In this document: piece by piece, positions 29,401 to 35,208 of the stretch
Position numbering within the stretch: position 1 is the first letter of the stretch
Layout: the number at the start of each line of letters is the position of its first letter
Position numbers and translations under genes: made by a program
Assembly: GCA_012934845.2 (NCBI GenBank)
Contig: WNNJ02002407.1
Coordinates: 1 to 64,000 of the forward strand
Direction of reading: 5' to 3'
Length of the DNA: 64,000 nucleotides
Source: Pomphorhynchus laevis
Lineage: Eukaryota; Acanthocephala; Palaeacanthocephala; Echinorhynchida; Pomphorhynchidae
The notes under the pieces: model-generated
Told to the model about the DNA's origin: nothing
Database searches by the model: none
What the model saw: only the letters and a program-made list of their open reading frames with translations

Positions 29401-29753
29401 CCGGATAGTTTCTTCAGTTTTTTTGTTATTTTAAATGAAGCCAGATTAAGATATTGCAAATTAATAAATGATCTTTATGTGACTTACGGCCAACTGATTT
29501 AATATCTGATCTTTTTCATTTTTCAAATCTGTGAAAATAAAAAACAAAAGATTGAATGCATTGGATTTGAAGGTACCTCTCATTTGCAATTTGAGCCATT
29601 TCTGAGCCCGTAACGATTTCTTTACAATTTCGACAAGATCACCATGAGTCATATTATCAAACTACACAGAAAACAATAATAATGATGTCAATGTTTTTAA
29701 AAATCATTGCATATACTTACATTAAATAACTCGGCTGATTTATTGGTATCCAT
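2237..29753 (-). CDS. Long coiled-coil gene, golgin GCC2/GCC185-like (5' part; continues left of window)
   Basis: Exons read from splice sites and phase: 29753-29721, 29661-29577, 29528-29488, 25472-25412, 22204-about 21861, 16325-16260, 14596-14434, 13245-13067, 7949-7770, 5660-5527, 4662-4540, 4491-4389, 2407-2237. All joins keep frame except 21861 to 16325, which is uncertain. The first exon starts with ATG (MDTNKSAELFN). Downstream exons encode almost uninterrupted heptad-rich coiled coil. The N-terminal segment GDLVEIVKK resembles the conserved start of golgin GCC2 (EDLIKFAKK), and LELDDYRTFARDLEE resembles a GCC2 segment (MEIADYERLMKEL). If so, the protein tethers vesicles at the trans-Golgi and should end in a GRIP domain beyond the left edge. 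Identity is inferred from memory of the family. Possibly two genes are present, one ending at the stop at 21765. Introns are full of LINEs and hammerhead repeats. Confidence 0.6.
2845..2950 (+). mobile_element. LINE reverse transcriptase scrap (YADDTTLLT)
   Basis: A short frame reads KMGNLGYADDTTLLTASK, the catalytic YADD box of non-LTR reverse transcriptases with its usual flanks. No other domain is visible nearby. It lies in an intron or flank of the coiled-coil gene, left of the 4389 exon. Confidence 0.55.
3361..3802 (+). repeat. Direct repeat bracketing a GC-richer open segment
   Basis: A 56-bp phrase (KRYKDKP.HGHECIKL when translated) occurs at 3361-3416 and again at 3747-3802, both in an open frame. 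Between them the frame at about 3543-3746 encodes FETLRKESQELVAKSIVNLF and a basic run NKRRRRLGNQRNEELRPSKK. I do not recognise it. Base composition is clearly less AT-rich than the surroundings. A hairpin with 11-bp arms sits at 3717-3744. Confidence 0.5.
3811..3851. repeat. Perfect 19-bp-arm hairpin
   Basis: Bases 3811-3829 are exactly reverse-complementary to 3833-3851 around a three-base loop (AAA). It follows the second copy of the 3361/3747 repeat by only 8 bases, so it may be that repeat's terminus. Confidence 0.8.
4389..4491 (-). CDS. Coiled-coil gene exon
   Basis: The acceptor chosen ends CTAGTTAG; using the AG four bases earlier would create a stop in this frame. The 103 nt encode KLSHSQVEEKLKEDLHQFN and end in phase 0 at a weak GTTTAG donor. 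Confidence 0.65.
4540..4662 (-). CDS. Coiled-coil gene exon
   Basis: Acceptor ATAACTTAG, donor GTATGT. The 123 nt encode LMMKLDEQATSLQRYEEEL and following heptads, ending with two bases (GA). It is followed by a 48-bp intron. Confidence 0.7.
5527..5660 (-). CDS. Coiled-coil gene exon
   Basis: Acceptor ends GGTTGTTTAG; donor is GTAAGA. The 134 nt encode coiled coil such as KLLALQSEKFRAVNEECLN and leave two bases (GA). The next exon supplies the G to make Glu. Confidence 0.72.
6096..6960 (+). mobile_element. RTE-type LINE, 5'-truncated copy
   Basis: The copy carries the C-terminal part of the RTE polymerase: FADDIVLLASCPNELQCLLD, FVPILTYGHEVWVMTE and the terminal domain. It is broken by several stops and frame changes. 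It matches the 3' part of the copy at 8820-11850 almost throughout (about 10995-11850). The 3' end carries a short TTG-type run (GTTGTTGTTAATGTTG), as is common in RTE elements. It lies in the intron between the 7949 and 5660 exons. Confidence 0.8.
7770..7949 (-). CDS. Coiled-coil gene exon, 60 codons
   Basis: The acceptor ends TTTATAATAG and the donor is GTAATT. Exactly 180 nt, phase 0 to phase 0, rich in E/K/L heptads (for example KCEEIEKAEKLLKLQIDQQ). It has no internal ATG, so an ATG-based ORF search would miss it. The intron before it carries a 3.6-kb RTE LINE. Confidence 0.72.
8549..8815 (+). repeat. Two tandem 136-bp monomers at the 5' end of the RTE LINE
   Basis: About 130 bp starting CCGATGACT at 8552 is repeated starting at 8688, both ending in TTGGGAACGGGAGATAGC. 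They sit directly upstream of the first coding part of the LINE, like the 5' promoter monomers of some mammalian L1 families. Promoter function is inference. Confidence 0.75.
8816..11850 (+). mobile_element. RTE-type LINE, near full-length but decayed
   Basis: The endonuclease opens at about 8985 with SLHVGTWNVISLAGKEQELV, followed by LVLLGDFNAHVG (about 9385) and STDHYLVVSKLRW (about 9690). The reverse transcriptase shows VPRNWRTKVVAPIFKNGDRR and FNYRGITLLSQTGK (about 10490-10600), GCPMSPLLFIVYM (10950) and FVPILTYGHELWVMTE (11410). This order and wording match the RTE clade (BovB/CFDP2-like endonuclease). Several stops and frame changes make the copy non-coding. It sits in the intron between the 13067 and 7949 exons, opposite in orientation to the gene. 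Confidence 0.85.
12148..12183. repeat. Hairpin with 16-bp perfect arms
   Basis: 12148-12163 pairs exactly with 12168-12183 around a 4-base loop (TTCT). The arms are GC-richer than the surroundings (GGACGCTCGATG). It lies between the RTE LINE and the 13067 exon. Confidence 0.8.
12262..12351. mobile_element. Short foldback element, family M1, copy a
   Basis: About 35-bp terminal inverted repeats start AATTATTRGAGCTGG and continue through TTCAAAGAAAAGAGGAAAT. The same arms occur at 34171-34243 and 38356-38526. It has no coding capacity, so it is a MITE-like element. Confidence 0.7.
12787..13110. repeat. Tandem duplication (171-bp period) overlapping an exon end
   Basis: Sequence from about 12787 to 12940 is repeated from about 12958 to 13110. 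The right copy contains the last 45 bases of the 13245-13067 exon and its donor. The left copy keeps an exon-like end (HQLSTKIVNLK against DQLATEIANLK) but its donor GT has become AT. Confidence 0.8.
13067..13245 (-). CDS. Coiled-coil gene exon
   Basis: Acceptor ends TTCTTTGTAG; donor is GTTAAA. The 179 nt (2 + 59 codons) are all coiled coil, including SEMVDQLATEIANLK at the end. The last third of this exon, with its donor region, is duplicated just downstream in the intron (about 12895-12940). Confidence 0.72.
14179..14224 (-). ncRNA. Hammerhead ribozyme-like motif
   Basis: Read on the minus strand: CTGATGA (14219-14213), a stem II of three pairs (TCA/TGA), GAAA (14198-14195), stem III ACG/CGT closing on 14195-14185, then cleavage base C14184 after U. 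Helix I can pair GGCA with TGCT if one extra A is bulged. The core is complete; the bulge suggests a slightly decayed copy. It lies in a GC-richer 14.12-14.27 kb patch that also encodes an unconvincing plus-strand frame. Confidence 0.55.
14434..14596 (-). CDS. Coiled-coil gene exon (GCC2-like segment)
   Basis: The acceptor ends TGATAACAG and the donor is GTAATA. The 163 nt encode LELDDYRTFARDLEEHARTL and then further coiled coil, leaving one base that is completed by the next exon. The DY..F..DLEE pattern resembles a conserved mid-protein segment of GCC2-type golgins. Confidence 0.7.
16260..16325 (-). CDS. Coiled-coil gene exon, 22 codons
   Basis: Acceptor ends ATGTTTAG; donor is GTATAT. The exon is exactly 66 nt, phase 0 on both sides, encoding REKTLLEEELQFVKQ at its end: classic coiled coil. 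It joins in frame to the 14596 exon. Confidence 0.65.
16326..21764. other. AT-rich intron or intergenic sequence
   Basis: Short palindromic AT runs (for example around 17.52-17.70 and 18.52-18.60 kb) and no transposon domains. A minus-strand exon-like stretch ends at a GTAAAG near 20725 but sits on a 21-bp tandem repeat, so I do not call it. Confidence 0.45.
20731..20793. repeat. Three degenerate 21-bp tandem units
   Basis: Three consecutive units begin GATCGGTG, GATTGGTG and GATCAGCG and share the spacing to their AT-rich tails. Nothing else is seen nearby. Confidence 0.45.
21861..22204 (-). CDS. Cysteine-containing exon 5 (3' end uncertain)
   Basis: The acceptor is at TCAAAG, and the two leading bases complete the codon left by the 25472-25412 exon. 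The frame then encodes a CEHDAHVCCPC cluster followed by a helical stretch (FELLQRYVHLYEFAETEI). The frame stays open to a stop at 21765. A GTACAT donor at 21860 would give phase 0 and allow joining to the 16325 exon. Alternatively this is the last exon of a separate short gene. The Cys/His cluster might bind zinc; I do not recognise the family. Confidence 0.5.
22692..22950 (+). mobile_element. Possible Tc1/mariner-type helix-turn-helix fragment
   Basis: A short frame reads SRSRIVALTSNGSASISHLG and then LPRTTVSNIVCKFLLAGQ. This resembles the N-terminal DNA-binding helix-turn-helix of Tc1-like transposases (RARIVAL...ISRSTVSRI...F). No DDE catalytic part follows, so it is at most a scrap. Confidence 0.35.
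23405..24700 (+). mobile_element. LINE fragment, reverse transcriptase palm and 3' part
   Basis: Frames carry KAFNNINRQLLIEKLNLKY, then NPLCPLIFSLFVGDLPAYL (RT fingers/palm) and later YKYLGFHLTHAQP. Between and after these the reading frame is broken many times. The 3' part extends to an AT-rich tail at about 24700. Clade not assigned. It lies in the intron between the 25472 and 22204 exons. Confidence 0.65.
25412..25472 (-). CDS. Small serine/glutamate-rich exon 4 of the same gene
   Basis: A strong polypyrimidine acceptor ending CCGTATAG and a GTAAGT donor bracket 61 nt. In the phase left by exon 3 it reads ESTNGQSDSERNYKESSSNE plus one base. It is hydrophilic and not coiled coil. It could be an alternatively spliced linker. 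Confidence 0.55.
25624..25797. mobile_element. Foldback element with ~38-bp inverted ends
   Basis: 25624-25663 and 25760-25797 are near-perfect inverted repeats (GGTTAAAC ... CAGTTTTATTTAAGACAC). The interior holds a hammerhead-like core on the minus strand (25706-25672). Confidence 0.7.
25672..25706 (-). ncRNA. Degenerate hammerhead-like core
   Basis: Minus strand: GTGAAGA (expected CTGANGA, so one core base differs), perfect stem II GATTC/GAATC with a GAAAT loop, GAAA, then a two-pair stem III and a GTC cleavage triplet ending at 25672. Helix I does not pair convincingly. Probably inactive. Confidence 0.4.
25803..26335 (-). repeat. Direct repeat pair (363-bp period), SINE-like
   Basis: About 165 bp at 25807-25972 recurs at 26170-26333 with few differences (both contain GTACTCATTGGTCGCCTAG). 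On the minus strand each carries GGACTTTGATTC or a close variant, which resembles a tRNA-type B box, followed by a CCGGCAACACTCATCAGTAG segment in the longer copy. The same order of blocks is found on the plus strand at 32400-32690. Confidence 0.55.
26360..26893 (+). repeat. Retrozyme-like direct repeats around a hammerhead core
   Basis: A phrase of about 75 bp (TGTATGGAATT...GAAGGATTCT...CTGGTTTTCAATG) occurs at 26368-26435 and again at 26822-26890, a 455-bp period. The hammerhead-like core at 26730-26793 lies directly before the second copy. A tandem of units each carrying a self-cleaving motif is the layout of small non-autonomous retrozymes. Confidence 0.55.
26730..26793 (+). ncRNA. Hammerhead ribozyme-like motif with long stem II loop
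   Basis: CTGATGA (26737-26743), stem II GCCCG/CGGGC (26744-26748 with 26773-26777) closing a 24-base loop, GAAA (26778-26781), and helix I CAGCC/GGCTG (26730-26734 with 26789-26793). The usual UH cleavage dinucleotide before helix I is not present (it reads AC), so the copy may be inactive. Confidence 0.5.
27490..28330 (+). mobile_element. LINE fragment with a long intact RT frame
   Basis: One frame of 266 codons (27498-28298) shows DFSAAFDRISIPFVI, ITGVPQGFPLSPILY, LVVYADDTTALF and VKYLGFTVTVNWS: non-LTR reverse transcriptase motifs in order. It starts within the palm, so the copy is 5'-truncated. The frame ends in a run of about ten Gs, followed by a GC-rich 3' region. The open frame suggests a fairly recent insertion. 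Clade uncertain (I/R1/Jockey side). It lies in an intron of the coiled-coil gene. Confidence 0.75.
28731..28772 (-). ncRNA. Hammerhead ribozyme-like motif
   Basis: Minus strand: CTGAAGA (28768-28762), stem II GCTT/AAGGC with one bulged G around an AGTAC loop, GAAA (28746-28743), and a UC cleavage pair at 28736-28735. Stem III and helix I are weak. The adjacent minus-strand frame looked like a coiled-coil exon but does not fit the splice phases. Confidence 0.42.
29488..29528 (-). CDS. Coiled-coil gene, exon 3
   Basis: Acceptor TTATTTTCACAG and donor GTAAGT bracket 41 nt. Joined to the one base left by exon 2 they encode DLKNEKDQILNQLA, ending in phase 0. The upstream intron is only 48 bp. Confidence 0.65.
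29577..29661 (-). CDS. Coiled-coil gene, exon 2
   Basis: The acceptor is pyrimidine-rich and ends in TGTGTAG; the donor is GTACCT. Length is 85 nt, leaving one base over. It encodes MTHGDLVEIVKKSLRAQKW in its middle, the part that most resembles the N-terminus of GCC2-type golgins. Only 59 bp of intron separates it from exon 1. Confidence 0.65.
29721..29753 (-). CDS. Coiled-coil gene, exon 1 (start codon)
   Basis: ATG at 29753-29751 opens eleven codons (MDTNKSAELFN) and ends exactly at a canonical GTAAGT donor. Phase 0. It is the only ATG that leads into the exon chain, so it is the likely start. No promoter motif is clear upstream. Confidence 0.65.
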
Positions 29754-30081
29754 TGTATTTCTTTTATAAAGAAATATATTTCTTTTATAATTAATCTTAA
29801 ATTAAAGTATAATTATTTTGTAATTTTATGTCATTGATTTATTTTTTTCTAATAAAATTTGATCAGATAGTATTATATATTATTCTAATACAGAGTATAT
29901 TATATATTTAAAATCCATAACAAGTTCCAGTATAATAGTTTGAATATTTTTTATTATTATTGTGTTGATTTATATATTTTACTATTTTTTGTTTGATACT
30001 ATTTTTATAGTAACCTAGTTTAAAATATGTATCTATTAAATTTATTTAAATGATTTTGAAGAAAGCCAATATCATTACATA

Positions 30082-30500
30082 TTGTTGCAATTCTTAAAAT
30101 TTCATTATTTAATGTATTATATTTTATATTATATAGTATGCATGAATGCTCATGCAAAAATATGTTTCTTGTAAATTTAAATATGTCATCTTTACGATAT
30201 AAATAAATAGTAGTTTTGTTTAATGTTAATTTAATGTTCATATCAAAATACCTTCTTTATCATTAATATTGGTTTTATTAAGAATAAGGCGGCCTAAATA
30301 AATTTGTGAGCATATTGAATAAAAATTGCTAGAAATAAATACACATATCATTAATGTATCGAAACATATTTAATATCTTTATATAATAAAGTATGATATA
30401 ATAATATCGTTACAAATTGTTGCAATTCTTAAAATTTCATTATTTTATGTATTATATCTTATATTATGTGAAAGGCATGAATGCTCATGCAAAAATAGTA
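30082..30500. repeat. 84-bp direct repeat, 335-bp period
   Basis: TTGTTGCAATTCTTAAAATT and the following bases to ATGAATGCTCATGCAAAAAT occur at 30082-30162 and again at 30417-30498. AT-rich, no coding capacity, no hammerhead core seen. Confidence 0.7.
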
Positions 30501-30580
30501 TAATATAATAATATATTAATAAATTCTAATATATTAATAATATAATTGTTACTTTGTTATAACACCTTACTGCATTATCC

Positions 30581-31252
30581 GGAGCTCATCAGTACCGTGA
30601 CTTCAATAATCCTCCATAGGCACCTTAAAACACGCTTAAGCAGTGTTTAAAGCCTGAAAAACAGAACTACCCTTTATCTGAATCATCAGAGGAAATTAAG
30701 CATAAGCTCTGTGCATGGCAGTGCGTATTGCGGTTTAACCATGCATCAGGCACTAAATTCCTTTTAATAGAAATGTTGTTCTACAGCGACACTTTTAAGT
30801 GTACAAATATATAAAATATAATTTGTAGTTACACCTGCCCTGGGACACCCAATGGTGTACTCATAAATAAATCGCTATGTTTTCCTCATGAGGAGGCATT
30901 AACACCAGACAGCATTCTATATATCCTCATCAGACAAAGAAATAGAACCGGATTATTCTTGCATTATTCAAAGTCGCTACATATGTCCAGTCATCCTATG
31001 TGTGACGACAATCTTCAACAACGGTAGACGCGTTTCGCTCTAACGGAGCTCATCAGTACCGTGACTTTAATAATCTTCCATGGGCACCTTAACACACGCT
31101 TAAATAGTGTTTAAAGCCCGAAAAGCAGAACTACCCTTAATCTGAATCATCAGAGAAAATTTAGCATAAGCTCTGCGCATGGCAGTGCGTATTACAGTTT
31201 AATCATGCATCAGGAATTAAATTCCTTTATAGAGATGCTGTTTTATAGGGAT
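30581..31252 (-). mobile_element. Retrozyme-like element: hammerhead-bearing direct repeats, 464-bp period
   Basis: About 210 bp at 30581-30790 recurs at 31045-31252 with scattered differences. On the minus strand the right copy runs straight into a canonical hammerhead ribozyme (31062-31021). The left copy contains the 5' half of the same ribozyme and stops inside stem II at 30581. This is what a partial tandem array of one 464-nt circular-RNA-type unit would give. No protein is encoded. Confidence 0.65.
31021..31062 (-). ncRNA. Canonical hammerhead ribozyme (short helix III)
   Basis: Minus strand: helix I CGGTA (31061-31057) pairs with TACCG (31026-31022), extended by one A-T pair. The core is CTGATGA (31056-31050). 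Stem II is GCTC/GAGC around CGTTA. GAAA is at 31036-31033. Stem III is two pairs (AC/GU) with a GC loop, and the cleavage triplet GTC ends at 31027. Every conserved core base is present. Predicted self-cleavage falls between 31027 and 31026. The very short helix III is the form known from Penelope-like elements and retrozymes, where dimers are needed for activity. Confidence 0.85.
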
Positions 31253-31656
31253 TCTGTAACACAATAAGGAAAAGATTGAGATGGGTAAACCAATGGCGAG
31301 TAGAAATCCAAAACAGACGGTACCAAAACGAGAAATAGATGTTGCTCAAAACAGAGCATATAAAAAAATTAACGAAATCGCAAATAAAATTCAAATAAAA
31401 AATAAACAAAAGCTTAAATATTCTAACCAAAGCAGTACAAATAACTTATAAAATAACTAATTATATAAAAACAACATAGTGTCAACAAAAATCAAAGAAA
31501 AATAAGTTTCTCACCTTACAGGTACTTAAAAATGTAACAGTACAAGAAAAAATGTTGTCATCAAGTAGAAGATATACGATGATTTAAAAGCAACTATACC
31601 AATCTTAACTACGAAATTAAAAAAATACATGTGATATCAAGGGTATAATTTATATA

Positions 31657-31860
31657 TTACAGGAACAAAGAAGCAGAAAAAATTATCCTTTATTTGATAA
31701 AAAAATTCTATATTTCGATAGCTCCTGCTATCATCATCAGGATTACAATAAAAAATAAAACATTTTTTTATTGTAATCCTGATGATGATAGCAGGAGCTA
31801 TCGAAATATAGAATTTTTATCAAATCAAGGATAATTTTTTCTGCTTCTTTGTTCTTGTAA
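31657..31860. mobile_element. Foldback element with ~97-bp inverted arms and hammerhead-like cores
   Basis: 31657-31755 is almost exactly the reverse complement of 31764-31860, leaving a spacer of only a few bases. Each arm holds CTGATGA, a six-pair stem GATAGC/GCTATC with an AGGA loop, and GAAA: on the plus strand at 31779-31806 and on the minus strand at 31740-31713. A decayed single arm recurs near 51100-51165. No coding capacity. Confidence 0.75.
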
Positions 31861-32399
31861 TAACTATATATTTGAAATGGAAGAAGATTATGGGTTTAAT
31901 ATTTATTAGGTATAATTTATGTTGCTTATTTTAAACACTGTCTTGCACAATACACAGGATAAAGCGGCTTGTTGTTAAAAATGAGTTCATAACAATCACC
32001 AGAGCGATTTAGAAAAGAAACTAGTAAGAAGAGACGCAATAATTAATCATTATATAAACATACATAATACCACCATAGATTGTTTTGAATATGGTGTAGT
32101 GGCGGGTAATGTCAATGACAAAAAAACTCGCAAGAATCTGGAACAATGGTGGATAGGACAATTAATGTGTGACAAAGGAATAGGAATAAATACATAACAC
32201 ATATATTTTTGGAGACCAGACTAAGTAGACGATAATCTCTTTCTACTTTTTTCTTTATACTTGTGAGCTGTAATTACTGTAATTTCATATTGAAAAAGTC
32301 CAGGTAAGGACGAAATGTATAAATAAAAAGATTGACTCTGTTTTCCATTGCTTATGTTTACAGTAGCTTAATTATTGATCAATTATATGTACATAATTT

Positions 32400-32720
32400 T
32401 AAATCCGATTGTGTTAAACTGTGCTCCGGGAGCTATAAAGCTTCAGTTTTATAATTGTAAATGTTGCCAAATCCGGAGTTCGATTACAAATAGAGCAGAA
32501 TTCATGGTCACTCCTAGACGAGCTGATGGAAGCCGGCAACACTCATCAGTAGGGTGAACTACCATCGGTCGTTGTGGCTGCCTTGTGATATATTAAGAAG
32601 GCATCTCCGAGAATTTGTTTACGTGGTAGTATGGGCCTAGCCTCTTTAAACAAATAATGAGTCACTGACGAAGCCGTAACGCGGCGAAAGCTTTTGCAAT
32701 ATTATAACTAACTCAGCTTT
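32400..32720 (+). repeat. SINE-like repeat with hammerhead-like 3' end
   Basis: GGAGTTCGATTAC near 32475 resembles a tRNA-type B box. It is followed by CCGGCAACACTCATCAGTAG at 32534, shared with the minus-strand repeats at 25.8-26.3 kb. The 3' part ends in a hammerhead-like motif. A clear A box is not seen, so RNA polymerase III origin is inference. Confidence 0.5.
32659..32714 (+). ncRNA. Hammerhead ribozyme-like motif
   Basis: CTGACGA (32665-32671), perfect stem II GCCG/CGGC with a TAACG loop, GAAA (32686-32689), then GC-TTTT-GC as stem III. Helix I GAGTCA (32659-32664) pairs five of six with TAACTC (32709-32714). An AT-rich stretch replaces the end of stem III and the U before the cleavage site is missing. 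Probably decayed. Confidence 0.45.
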
Positions 32721-33880
32721 TGATCTGATTTACTTTTGCATCTTATATTATTGACTATTTATTAATAATTGAAATAAAATATTAATTATTAATTATATTT
32801 ATAACTATTAAGGATTAATCATACGAAATTTGGCATTCCATGTAGGCCCACGGTGATATTTACAAATTTGTCGCCGGTTTATAATTCAAATACAGCTAAC
32901 GGAACCGTAATATTTTAGAATGTACATCCCGCTATATTATTGAACGTTTGTATAAAAAATCAATATGGCACAATATCAAAAGTTTGAGAAATATTTTAAA
33001 TAAAAAATTTGAAAAAATTCGTCATGACAAATGGCAGTTATGAATATATAAAATGCAAATGGTGTCACACACATTATGTTACAATAACTGCAAGAATTTA
33101 CCCTACAGCCAGTAAATTAAATTTATTATCTTAAAAATATTTTTTGCAATTCGTAAAATAATTTGTATGGAATCGTCTTAGGTAAAAAATGCCCTTAATG
33201 GGAAATAGTCTTTCCAATTTTACATATAAAATTTTTATCAAATACATCATAGTCCCTCAACCCATTCCAAAGTTCACCAGCAAGTAGTTGTCATTATATA
33301 GTTGTCATTATATCATTGTGGTATAATGTATTATATACATTAATGTATTATATACATTAATGTATTATATTAATGTATTATATTTAATGTATTAATAATA
33401 TAAAATAATAATTATAATATTTGTTATAATTTCAGCTTTTTATAAATTCAGCTCAATGGATAATTCCATATTTTATAGGGTCACGATGATATTTGCAAAT
33501 TTATCTAGGTTCATAAGCTAAACACATTTTTAGAATTTTGGTAATCCGTACACTGAGATGAAAAAAAAACAAAATTCATATAAACTAAAACTCATTCAAA
33601 AAACGATTGTAGAACAAGTGGTAAAAACATGGTAGTCACCTGATATTATAGCAGTAGCAAGACATTTTATTAACATTTTGCAGTAGTAACAATATAGTCT
33701 ATGCAATTCTCTTAAAGATTGTATAGGCTTTTAAATTAATCATTAGCACATCCAATGTTAAAGTCAAATTTTTATCCGTAGGCAAATGACTTTCTACTGA
33801 TTTTAAACGGAACCTACATTAATATATTTCTGCCCTTGCCTCCTCAAGTTCTAAAAATAGTAAAAACTTGATACGTTATC
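32721..33880. other. AT-rich sequence without a gene
   Basis: Contains a tandem run of TATACATTAATGTATTA-like units (about 33325-33395). No coding signal found. A frame at 33882-34112 just to the right is unrecognised and probably part of a decayed LINE. Confidence 0.5.
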
Positions 33881-34170
33881 CGTGTCTGGATGTGATAGGA
33901 TATATTTCTATCATATATATCCGAATTTCAAAAATAAGATTGCATCTCCTACTTATAATAGATCCCCTTCTTCAGTTGATCCGTCCTTATTCCAAAGTTA
34001 TGCCGTTTTGTCCCTGTTTTCGACTACTACTGCGATGATGTATGATAAGAATTTCTGCACCCTCGCAGTCTTTGAGGGTCACCGACAGCTGCATCCATTT
34101 CGTGCGTGGTGATATTTCTATATTATCACCTATATCTTCAGAAAATTACTTAAGAAAATTGTAATTTTCT

Positions 34171-34243
34171 GATATTTTGCTAACAGAAGTTAGCGAAATA
34201 TCAAAAATAATTTCCTCTTTTCTTTGATGCAGCTCCAATAATT
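34171..34243. mobile_element. Foldback family M1, copy b (one arm)
   Basis: Right arm only, GATATTTTGCTAAC through AATTTCCTCTTTTCTTTGAT to GCAGCTCCAATAATT. It matches the right arms of copies a and c. The inner part is itself a small hairpin (GTTAGCGAAATATC). Confidence 0.65.
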
Positions 34244-34269
34244 ATTTAGAAGATACTATATTACATCTA

Positions 34270-34490
34270 ATAATATCATGTATCGGAATTACTCACCTTC
34301 CAACTTACCTTCACAAATTTCAATCGATAGTGTATTTACTCAATTTTGACGATTAAAACGGTGTCACTCTGCTGGGTATGACGGATTGCCATCCGTGCTT
34401 CTTCGAGAATTTGTTTCTAAAGTTTGTGAACCACTGCAACGAATATTTATGTTCTCTGTATCACAGTCAAAGATTCCCAAAGATTGGACA
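34270..34490 (+). mobile_element. LINE scrap, N-terminal reverse transcriptase
   Basis: A frame reads AGYDGLPSVLLREFVSKVC and IFMFSVSQSKIPKDWTKY, the region just before the RT fingers in CR1/Jockey-type LINEs. It ends where an endonuclease piece begins, so order is reversed relative to a normal LINE and the two are separate fragments. Confidence 0.55.
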
Positions 34491-35208
34491 AAATATATAG
34501 TTTATCTAGTAAACTTGATTGTATAGCAAGCATTTCTGGATTTAACTTCATCAGGGCTGATCGTTTACAAGGAAGTCGTGGTGGCGGTGTTTCTATTTAC
34601 TTGACAGAATTTGCTACCATTTTAAAGATAGAACGATACTCCTGTGATCATAGAAGTTTAGAATGTTTAATCGTAGAGGCGATGCAACGTGGTTTCAAAT
34701 AAGCATAAGCTGTCTTTTACAGGTCACCAAACTCGACCTCATTCGATGACAAAATTGGTACACTATTGTCAGGTCAATGCAAGTTAAGCTGCCCATATGT
34801 TCTTTTTGGTGACTTTAATATACCGAATATACCTACTGAGATCATAGGGATGGCCGATAACTTGACATGTAATGTTAGGACTGTTGACTCATATTTTGGA
34901 CATTTTTGACCAAAGAACCACTTTTGTATCACACAAAAGTATCACGTGTGTGGTGATACTAGGTTCAGTGGATTAAATTATTCTATGCTGGACTTGATAT
35001 TTTCGAAAAGTGAAACCCAAGTTCGTGATCTTAAGCATCTTCCTCTTTTAGGGTCTAGTGATCATGGGGTACTCACATTCTTGATTCCTTCGTGCTCCGA
35101 AGTTATTTCGGACCATATTCAACCGATAGTTCGTAAACGACTATGGTATCTTGTTGATACTTCTAGACTCTTGTCGTTCGCAAATACTGTTGATTTTTCA
35201 TTACGTTA
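34484..35208 (+). mobile_element. CR1/Jockey-type LINE, endonuclease piece
   Basis: Frames show GFNFIRADRLQGSRGGGVSI, YRSPNSTSFDDKI, VLFGDFNIPN and LDLIFSKSETQV ... LLGSSDHGVLTF: the apurinic-type endonuclease in correct order, with a few frame breaks. It stops at 35208, where an oppositely oriented LINE (family A) has inserted. Confidence 0.7.

Noticed and set aside
31920-32230. Possible LINE or gene piece near AATGGTGGATAGGACAAT
   Set aside because: No frame longer than a few codons resembled a domain.
33882-34112. Plus-strand frame of 76 codons
   Set aside because: No recognisable motif; most likely a decayed LINE segment next to foldback copy b.
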